From contig JBGPKK010000031.1 in assembly GCA_041485905.1 (NCBI GenBank), positions 1 through 37,388 of the forward strand: DNA of 37,388 nt, written 5' to 3'. The translations under genes and the position numbers were made by a program. Below the pieces are notes generated by a model. It had not been told where the DNA came from. It made no database searches and saw nothing but the letters and a program-made list of their open reading frames with translations. Origin of the DNA: JAHFUI01 sp041485905. GTDB lineage: Bacteria > Acidobacteriota > Vicinamibacteria > Vicinamibacterales > CAVVIG01. Shown here one piece after another: positions 31,791 through 37,388 of the stretch (positions are counted from its first letter, which is position 1; each line of letters starts with the position of its first letter).

Positions 31791-34097
31791 ATGCGCATCA
31801 GATTGACGATCGCGACCGGCGTGCTGCTGCTGGCCTGTGCACGCCCCGGGGGGGCGCAGCAGCCGCCCACGGTCCCGGTTCCGATATTCGGGGGCCTGAC
31901 CGGAACCATCGATTTCGGCTTCAGGTCCGAGTCGACGACCGGCGACGCGGCCCGTTACGAGCGCTACCGCGACCTGCGACAGGGTGCGTTTTCCCAGATC
32001 GTGTTCGGGAAGGACACCGACCAGTCCATGTTCGGCGTCCGTGCGGAGAACATCGGATACCGTGACCAGCGGTACGTCGCGAGCTACAGCGACGGCAGGG
32101 CAAAGATCACCGGCTCGTGGGATTCGATCCCGCTCAACTACAGCTATCTCACGTCGACGCCATGGGTCGAAGCCTCGACCGGCGTGTTCACGCTGGATCC
32201 GGCCGCGCGGCTCGCCGTCCAGACCAAGGCCGCGGGTGTCGTCGGCGTGCCGGCGAATGCGACGCAGCTCCTGACGGCGTCGATCTTCCGCGGCCTGGCG
32301 CAGCCGTTCGATCTCCAGTCGCGGCGCGACACGGCCGCCGCCGGCCTGTCGTACAACGCGACCCGCGATCTCGGCGTCAACCTGTCGTTCACCTCGACCA
32401 GGAAGATCGGGAACCAGCCGTACGGCATGTCGTTCGCGTTCGTCAACGCCAACGAGCTGCCGATGCCGCTCGACAACCGGACCAACGACGTTTCGGCCGG
32501 CCTCGAGTGGGCCAACGCCCAGGGGATGATCCGCGTCGGGTGGGACGGCTCGTGGTTCGACAACAAGATCCACGAGATCATCTGGGACAACCCGCTGCGG
32601 GCGACCGATACGACGCCGTTCGATCCGAGCGGCTACAGCAACGGCAACGGTCCGGCGCGCGGCCGGATGTCGGTGCCGCCCAGCAACAGCATGAACGCGA
32701 TCAGCACGACCGGCCTCTACAAGATGCCGTCGCACACCACGATCAGCGGTACCGTGTCGTTCACGGTGATGAGCCAGAACGACGCGCTCATCCCGTGGAC
32801 GATCAACCCGGTTATCGCCAATGCGGCGGTCTACAAGACGTTCCCGGGGCTCGCCAGCCTCCCGCGAGACACGGCCGAGGCGACGGTGCACGGCCTGAAC
32901 GCGATGTTCAACTTCACGTCGCGGCCGAACAGCTTCTTTGGCCTCGCCATGCGGTACCGCTTCAACGACCACAGAAACCTCACGCCGGAGTTCGACGCGA
33001 CCCAGTACGTCCGCTTCGACGCGGTGCCGGAGGCGACCGGCAGTCCGACCGAGCAGTTCAACATCCGGGAGAACACATTCGATCTGACCGGCACGTTCAA
33101 CATCCTGCCGTATACGGCCTTGAGGCTCGGCTACATCTACGACGATTTCAACCGGACCGGGCGTGCGTTCAGCGACATGCGCGACTACACGCTCCGCGCC
33201 TCGGTCGACACCGTGGGCCATCAGTACGTGATGCTGCGCGCCAGCTTCGACCACACCAGCCGGATCGGGTCGGGCTTCTCGGAAGCGGCCCTCGAGGACG
33301 GCGGCCTGCAGCCGGGCCTGCGGTTCTACGACGAAGCCGATCGCGATCGGAACAAGGGCACGCTGCTCTTCGTGATCACGCCGGTCGAGATCCTCGACGT
33401 TACGTTGTCGGTGGCGGCCGGCAAGGACATCTACAGCGGACCGGGACACGACTTCGGCCTGCTGAACAACACCAATACGGCCTATAACGCCGGCATCAAC
33501 GTGAACCCGAGGAAGACCGTCGGCTTCGGCGCCAACTACGGATACGAGAAGTTCACCTCGTTGCAGAACTCGGCCAACGCGAACCCTCCAGGAAGCGATT
33601 ACGGCAGCTGGACCGACCCGAACCGCATCTGGAACCTGACCAACAATGAGAAGGTGAACAACTTCGACCTCTATCTCGATCTGAACAAGGCGATCAGGAA
33701 CACGAATATCCGCTTCAGCTACGACTACAGCGATTCGGACAACGCGTTCATCCACAGCGGTCCGCGCGTTCAGGAGCTGGCGACCAACACGTTTTTTACG
33801 CCGGGCGACGTGAAGCCGTGCGCCGCGGGGCTCACGTCGTGCTTTCAGCCCTTGCCGAACGTGACCAACACCTGGCAGCGTCTGACGGCCGACCTCAAGT
33901 ATTTCTTCACGCCGAAGGTCGGTGTCGGCCTCGGCTACTGGTACGAGAAGTTTGACGTGACCGACTTCTCGACGGTCGATCTTCCGGGCCAGACCGGGAC
34001 GCCGCGCATCGATTACCTCGGCGAGATCAACACCGGCTACGGGAACCGTCCGTACACAGGGAACAGCGCGTTCCTGCGGTTGCTGTATCTGTTCTGA
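31791..34097 (+). CDS. MtrB/PioB-type outer-membrane barrel
   Basis: A 768-residue beta-barrel protein. It has a signal peptide of about 22 residues (LLLACARPGGA), a mature start rich in amphipathic strands with alternating aromatic residues, and the C-terminal strand FLRLLYLF ending in Phe, the usual signal for barrel assembly. The length and its place directly after a decahaem cytochrome fit the MtrB/PioB family that sheathes MtrA. The N-terminal CXXC of Shewanella MtrB is not present. The binding site GAGGAG lies before ATG 31791. No MtrC-like outer-surface cytochrome follows, which resembles the two-part PioAB layout. Confidence 0.88.
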   Translation: MRIRLTIATGVLLLACARPGGAQQPPTVPVPIFGGLTGTIDFGFRSESTTGDAARYERYRDLRQGAFSQIVFGKDTDQSMFGVRAENIGYRDQRYVASYSDGRAKITGSWDSIPLNYSYLTSTPWVEASTGVFTLDPAARLAVQTKAAGVVGVPANATQLLTASIFRGLAQPFDLQSRRDTAAAGLSYNATRDLGVNLSFTSTRKIGNQPYGMSFAFVNANELPMPLDNRTNDVSAGLEWANAQGMIRVGWDGSWFDNKIHEIIWDNPLRATDTTPFDPSGYSNGNGPARGRMSVPPSNSMNAISTTGLYKMPSHTTISGTVSFTVMSQNDALIPWTINPVIANAAVYKTFPGLASLPRDTAEATVHGLNAMFNFTSRPNSFFGLAMRYRFNDHRNLTPEFDATQYVRFDAVPEATGSPTEQFNIRENTFDLTGTFNILPYTALRLGYIYDDFNRTGRAFSDMRDYTLRASVDTVGHQYVMLRASFDHTSRIGSGFSEAALEDGGLQPGLRFYDEADRDRNKGTLLFVITPVEILDVTLSVAAGKDIYSGPGHDFGLLNNTNTAYNAGINVNPRKTVGFGANYGYEKFTSLQNSANANPPGSDYGSWTDPNRIWNLTNNEKVNNFDLYLDLNKAIRNTNIRFSYDYSDSDNAFIHSGPRVQELATNTFFTPGDVKPCAAGLTSCFQPLPNVTNTWQRLTADLKYFFTPKVGVGLGYWYEKFDVTDFSTVDLPGQTGTPRIDYLGEINTGYGNRPYTGNSAFLRLLYLF

Positions 34098-34263
34098 CCG
34101 GCTCCTGATTTCCATTTCCCCGATTCGAGGCAGGGGTCGTTGCCGGATTTTCGGCACCGGGTTGCGGGCGCTCCCGCGCACAGAGCACCGGACCCCAAGA
34201 ATCCACCCAATTCTGTCGATTCTGCGCCTTGCCCGAGGCGGCTCGGCGCTTGCTCAATCGCTA

Positions 34264-34279
34264 TGCAACTCTCGTTGCA
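34264..34279 (+). promoter_or_regulatory. Palindrome in the leader of the cytochrome-porin gene
   Basis: TGCAAC, loop TCTC, GTTGCA is a perfect 6-bp inverted repeat about 20 nt before the ATG at 34300. The size and spacing suit a dimeric repressor site or a small leader hairpin. The rest of the 202-nt gap 34098-34299 shows no gene and no clear terminator; whether the downstream gene has its own promoter is open. Confidence 0.35.
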
Positions 34280-34299
34280 AGAGGAGTGAGGGGCGCGAC

Positions 34300-35727
34300 A
34301 TGACGAAACCACTACCACCGGCATCAGCAGTCTTTCTCTTGGTCGCTCGTGCCGCGCTCGTACTGGTCGTGCTGGCGGCGAGTGAATCAACCGCCCTCGC
34401 GATCCCTGCGTTCGCGCGGAAGTACCAAACGAGCTGTCAGACGTGTCACATCGTCTTCCCAAAGCTGAATGCGTTCGGCGAAGCCTTCCGACTACGCGGC
34501 TACCGCTTGCCGGGCGAGACGGAGGACATGGTCAAGGAGAAGCCGATCAGCCTTGGGGCCTCCGCGTATAAGCGGCTGTGGCCGCAAGCCGTCTGGCCGA
34601 CCGACATCCCCGGCACCGTGCCGCTCGCCGTCAACATCAAGCTCGGCGAAGTCAACACGTCCGCGCTCAATGAAGATGGTACGGTGACGACGGTCCATAA
34701 CGACTTGCAGTTCCCGCAGGAATTGAATGTCTTCGGCGCCGGCACGCTCGGCGAACACGTCTCGTTCTTCAGCGAGGTCACTTTCGGCGAGAACCCGGAC
34801 GGGAGCGTGTCCGTTGAGCTCGAGCACGCCCACGTGGGCTTCGACTCGCCGTTCGGTCCGGAAGATCTGTTCCACTTCCGGATCGGCAAACTGGTACCGA
34901 ATTTGGTCGACGGCTACCAAGAGATGCAGCTCTCCACCAACGCCGCGATCGACTCGCTCTTCGCCTTCAATCCGATCGGCATAAGCGGCGGGACCGGTTT
35001 GGGCGGGGATATGGGAGCCGGCATTTCGGTACCGGCGATGATTCGCGGCATCGAAGGTTACGGCATCATCAACCACCGTGCGCTGTGGGTCGCCGGTCTC
35101 GCCAACGGCATCGGGCCGGCCCCGGGGGACACGTCGGGCCGATTCGATGGCAACAACGCGAAGGATGTGTACGCGCGGTTCGACTACAAATTTGGTGGCA
35201 TGGGGTTCGACGGCGACACCGGGGGGAAGCCCATCCCCGACAAGAACTGGCGCGACAACTCGTTGCGCCTCGGTGCCTTCACCTATCGCGGCGACGGGAG
35301 CAACATTCCATTCTCGCTGGAAAGCGCTGCCGGCCTCGAGGTGAACATCCTTGACACGCATTTCCTGCGGACCGGCTTCTACGCGAGCTGGTTCTTCCAG
35401 GACGTGAACGTCTTCGGCGTCTACCTGCGCGGGACCGACGAGCTCAACACAGTCGATAAGACGACCAATCGACTGTTGAGCGCGGCATCACCGGACTACC
35501 ACGCGTGGTTCACGCAAGCCGACTATCTGATCTATCCGTGGCTGCAGGCAACGGGCCGCTACGAGACGGTAACGCCGGCTGATCTGTCGGTGCCGAGCCT
35601 CCGATTCGGCGTCTTCAACCTCAGCGCGCTCGTGCGCGCCAACGTGAAGGCGATGGTCGAGTACCAGCGGGACCTGCGGGAGGGCGACAACCATTCGCTC
35701 AACGCACTCGTGCGATTCGCGTTCTGA
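34300..35727 (+). CDS. Outer-membrane cytochrome-porin fusion, Cyc2-like
   Basis: A 475-residue protein with a signal peptide (about 1-34), one haem site CQTCH (residues 46-50) at the very start of the mature chain, and then a beta-barrel of about 400 residues ending in LNALVRFAF. The entry segment IPAFARKYQTSCQTCH and the following FPKLNAFGEAFRLRGY resemble the plug of Cyc2-like fused cytochrome-porins, of which Cyc2 takes electrons from extracellular Fe(II). Many uncharacterised proteins share this segment, so the substrate is not known. ATG 34300 gives the normal signal peptide; a frame open from 34162 is longer. It is followed after 17 nt by the first cupredoxin, a plausible electron partner. 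Confidence 0.75.
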   Translation: MTKPLPPASAVFLLVARAALVLVVLAASESTALAIPAFARKYQTSCQTCHIVFPKLNAFGEAFRLRGYRLPGETEDMVKEKPISLGASAYKRLWPQAVWPTDIPGTVPLAVNIKLGEVNTSALNEDGTVTTVHNDLQFPQELNVFGAGTLGEHVSFFSEVTFGENPDGSVSVELEHAHVGFDSPFGPEDLFHFRIGKLVPNLVDGYQEMQLSTNAAIDSLFAFNPIGISGGTGLGGDMGAGISVPAMIRGIEGYGIINHRALWVAGLANGIGPAPGDTSGRFDGNNAKDVYARFDYKFGGMGFDGDTGGKPIPDKNWRDNSLRLGAFTYRGDGSNIPFSLESAAGLEVNILDTHFLRTGFYASWFFQDVNVFGVYLRGTDELNTVDKTTNRLLSAASPDYHAWFTQADYLIYPWLQATGRYETVTPADLSVPSLRFGVFNLSALVRANVKAMVEYQRDLREGDNHSLNALVRFAF

Positions 35728-35728
35728 T

Positions 35729-36359
35729 CCGAAGGGAGCGACTCATGGTCCAGCGCGGACTTCGGTTGTCATGTGCCGCCATCATGGCCGCCCTTGTCAT
35801 CGCCAGGGTCGGATCCTCAGCCGCCGGGGGAACCATCACAGGAACGGTGAAGGTCATCGGCACCGCGTCGAGCGCCGACGCCGTCGTATTCATTCAGCAG
35901 GCACCTGGAAGATTCCAGCCGCCGACGGAGCCCGTGGACATGGACCAACGGAAGAAGGCGTTCGTTCCGCACGTGCTGCCGATTGTTGCAGGAACCGTGG
36001 TACGGTTCCTCAACAGCGATCCGACGCACCACAACGTGTTCTCGCCCGACAACGAGAAATACAACCTCGGCACCTGGCGGCATGGCCAGACGAAGGTTTA
36101 CACCTTCGACAAGTGCGCGACATTTCCCTGCGCCTACACCCAGCTCTGTCTTCTCCACCCGGAAATGGCAGCCTTCATTGTTGTGCTCCAGAACCCGTAC
36201 TTCGCCGTGACGGACCCAAGCGGCGGGTACGAAATCGCGAACGTGCCGCCCGGTAGGTATCAGCTGGCCGTGTGGCGGACGAAGGGAAAGACGCTCCCCA
36301 AACCGGTGACAGTCGATGCAGGCACAACAGCTACGGTCGACTTCACTCCCGGGAAGTGA
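35729..36359 (+). repeat. Tandem gene duplication, unit 1 (partner 36446-37076)
   Basis: The two cupredoxin genes and their ribosome binding sites are tandem copies. GATCCGAAGGGAGC precedes both start codons (35727-35740 and 36444-36457), and both proteins are 204 residues with all key residues at the same numbers. Divergence is spread evenly, so the duplication is old enough for change but both copies are intact. Confidence 0.85.
35745..36359 (+). CDS. Cupredoxin-domain protein, copy 1
   Basis: A 204-residue exported protein with a signal peptide (1-27) and a plastocyanin/amicyanin-like copper domain. Copper ligands can be placed as His96 (HHNVFSPDN), Cys135, His138 and Met141; Cys-x2-His-x2-Met is the amicyanin spacing. 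Two further cysteines, Cys124 and Cys129, may form a disulfide. The C-terminal part (about 160-204, GGYEIANVPPGRYQLAVW) is a carboxypeptidase-regulatory-like beta sandwich that may bind a partner or the cell surface. It sits 17 nt after the cytochrome-porin gene, so it is a good candidate for its periplasmic electron carrier. Confidence 0.85.
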   Translation: MVQRGLRLSCAAIMAALVIARVGSSAAGGTITGTVKVIGTASSADAVVFIQQAPGRFQPPTEPVDMDQRKKAFVPHVLPIVAGTVVRFLNSDPTHHNVFSPDNEKYNLGTWRHGQTKVYTFDKCATFPCAYTQLCLLHPEMAAFIVVLQNPYFAVTDPSGGYEIANVPPGRYQLAVWRTKGKTLPKPVTVDAGTTATVDFTPGK

Positions 36360-36461
36360 CGGAGCCGCCGGCATCGCCAGCCTTGTTGGACGCGAAAGGC
36401 GCTGGTGGTCAAGGGGAGAATTGGACCGCAGCTCGTTATCAGATCCGAAGGGAGCCCACTC

Positions 36462-37076
36462 ATGGTCAGGCGTGCAGTTTTGTCTTCATGTGTCGTCATC
36501 ATCGCCGTCCTTGTCATCGCCCGGGTCGGATCGTCAGCCGCCGGCGGGACGATCACGGGAACGGTGAAAGTCACCGGCGCGACGTCAAGTGCTGATGTCG
36601 TTGTGTACGTTCAGCAGGCGCCGGGGACGTTCCAGCCGCCCGCGAAGGCCGTCGAGATGGATCAGCGTAACTTTCAGTTTGTCCCGCACGTGCTGCCGGT
36701 GGTCGCCGGAGCGACCGTGCGCTTCCTCAACAGCGACGCGACGCCACATAACGTGTTCTCACCCGATAACGAGAAGTACAACCTCGGCACCTGGCCGCAG
36801 GGTCAGACCAAGGACTACATCTTCGCGAAATGCGTAAAGCTTCCGTGCGTCTACACGCAGCTCTGTCGCGTGCACACGGAGATGGAAGGCTACGTCATCG
36901 TGCTCCAGAACCCCTTCTTCGCGGTGACAACGAAGGAGGGCCACTACGACATGACGAACGTGCCGCCAGGAACCTACCAGCTCGCGGTGTGGCACGCCAA
37001 GGGTAAAGCGCAGCCGAAAGCGGTCACCGTGGATGCGGGCAAGCCGGCAGTCGTCGATTTCGTGCTCGGCAAGTGA
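36462..37076 (+). CDS. Cupredoxin-domain protein, copy 2
   Basis: A 204-residue paralogue of the preceding protein, with the same ligand positions His96, Cys135, His138 and Met141, the same extra Cys124 and Cys129, and the same C-terminal sandwich. His95 of copy 1 is Pro here (ATPHNVF), which settles His96 as the ligand. Residues around the Met differ (HTEMEG versus HPEMAA), which may shift redox potential. ATG 36462 is chosen over an in-frame ATG at 36405 because the GGGAGC site and signal peptide match copy 1. A GltD-like gene begins 15 nt later. Confidence 0.85.
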   Translation: MVRRAVLSSCVVIIAVLVIARVGSSAAGGTITGTVKVTGATSSADVVVYVQQAPGTFQPPAKAVEMDQRNFQFVPHVLPVVAGATVRFLNSDATPHNVFSPDNEKYNLGTWPQGQTKDYIFAKCVKLPCVYTQLCRVHTEMEGYVIVLQNPFFAVTTKEGHYDMTNVPPGTYQLAVWHAKGKAQPKAVTVDAGKPAVVDFVLGK

Positions 37077-37091
37077 AGACGGGACCGAGCC

Positions 37092-37388
37092 ATGGCCAGC
37101 CGCGAGTACCCGGCAGTCGTCCCGGATTTTCAGTACTTCCTTGGGTTGATTCCGTGTCGGACCGCCTGCCCCGTCCGGACAAACGCGGGCGGATATGTCC
37201 GCGCTGTCGCCGACTGGGATACGGCGCGCGGGTATCGGATCGCGCGCGCGCCGAATCCGCTCGCGTCGATCTGCGGACGGATCTGCGCGCATCCCTGTGA
37301 GACGACGTGCCGGCGCGGCGTCATCGATCAGCCGATCTCGATCCGCGCGCTGAAGCGGACGCTCACCGAGCGGCACGGCGTCGAGAAC
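37092..37388 (+). CDS. GltD-like iron-sulfur oxidoreductase, N terminus only
   Basis: The frame runs from ATG 37092 to the window end (99 codons) without a stop. Six cysteines are in the pattern of the N-terminal double [4Fe-4S] domain of glutamate synthase small subunit and dihydropyrimidine dehydrogenase (Fer4_20 type): Cys22 and Cys26 in IPCRTACPV, then Cys61, Cys65, Cys69 and Cys73 in CGRICAHPCETTC. A FAD and NAD(P)H domain should follow outside the window. It may feed or drain electrons for the redox operon, for example NAD(P)+ reduction, or be a separate complex. The binding site is weak (GGGAC). Confidence 0.8.
   Translation, partial: MASREYPAVVPDFQYFLGLIPCRTACPVRTNAGGYVRAVADWDTARGYRIARAPNPLASICGRICAHPCETTCRRGVIDQPISIRALKRTLTERHGVEN

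Noticed and set aside
31587..34181. 864-codon open frame on the - strand opposite the MtrB-like barrel
   Set aside because: The sense strand gives a signal peptide, beta-strand pattern and terminal Phe. The antisense frame is an Arg/Val/Glu-rich mirror of high-G+C coding sequence with no domain.
1..37388. CRISPR arrays, tRNA or rRNA genes, insertion sequences, prophage genes
   Set aside because: No regularly spaced repeats, cloverleaf-like segments, transposase or integrase motifs were seen on either strand; the only repeats are the gene and leader duplications listed.

Overview
The window is high in G+C and densely coded. It reads as part of the chromosome of a Gram-negative, free-living respiratory bacterium: it encodes two predicted outer-membrane barrels, a lipoprotein, Tat and Sec exported redox proteins, and about 45 haem c attachment motifs. 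The mix of a V/A-type ATPase, MtrAB-like and Cyc2-like conduits and an uptake [NiFe] hydrogenase would suit Acidobacteriota or a similar soil or subsurface lineage. That taxonomic guess is inference; there is no rRNA or phylogenetic marker here.

Region 1 (299-24692, all + strand) is one long run of about 28 tightly packed genes. It opens with a tandemly duplicated pair, each made of a small monohaem cytochrome c and a three-helix membrane hexahaem cytochrome (299-4050). Next come a tiny membrane protein, a Tat-exported [NiFe] hydrogenase (small subunit, large subunit, cytochrome b), its maturation protease and a monohaem lipoprotein cytochrome (4129-8726). The maturation genes follow: hypF, hypC, hypD, hypE, a formyltransferase gene plus a crotonase gene that together look like a split HypX, hypA and hypB (8723-16308). 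The run ends in a complete nine-gene V/A-type ATPase operon (16342-24692). H2 oxidation, cofactor synthesis, electron transfer and ATP synthesis or proton pumping are therefore laid out in one direction.

Region 2 (24684-27552) holds a convergent B12-binding/radical SAM gene whose 3' end overlaps the ATPase operon, and an AbrB/PIN toxin-antitoxin pair (VapBC-like) with a repeat-rich putative operator.

Region 3 (27571-30519, - strand) is a Rieske/cytochrome b complex in which a nine-haem cytochrome c sits where cytochrome c1 would be expected. Region 4 (30545-37388, + strand) encodes a DmsE/MtrA-like decahaem cytochrome with an MtrB/PioB-like barrel, a Cyc2-like cytochrome-porin fusion, two tandem cupredoxins, and the start of a GltD-like iron-sulfur oxidoreductase cut by the window end. 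The decahaem gene carries the same leader and signal-peptide cassette as the cytochrome gene at 2212, preceded by what looks like a relic of the hexahaem gene.

Working model (inference): periplasmic H2 is oxidised by the hydrogenase. Electrons pass through cytochrome b to quinone and through the hexahaem and bc modules to periplasmic cytochromes and cupredoxins. They then exchange with extracellular acceptors or donors through the two outer-membrane conduits, with the V/A-ATPase using the resulting ion gradient.
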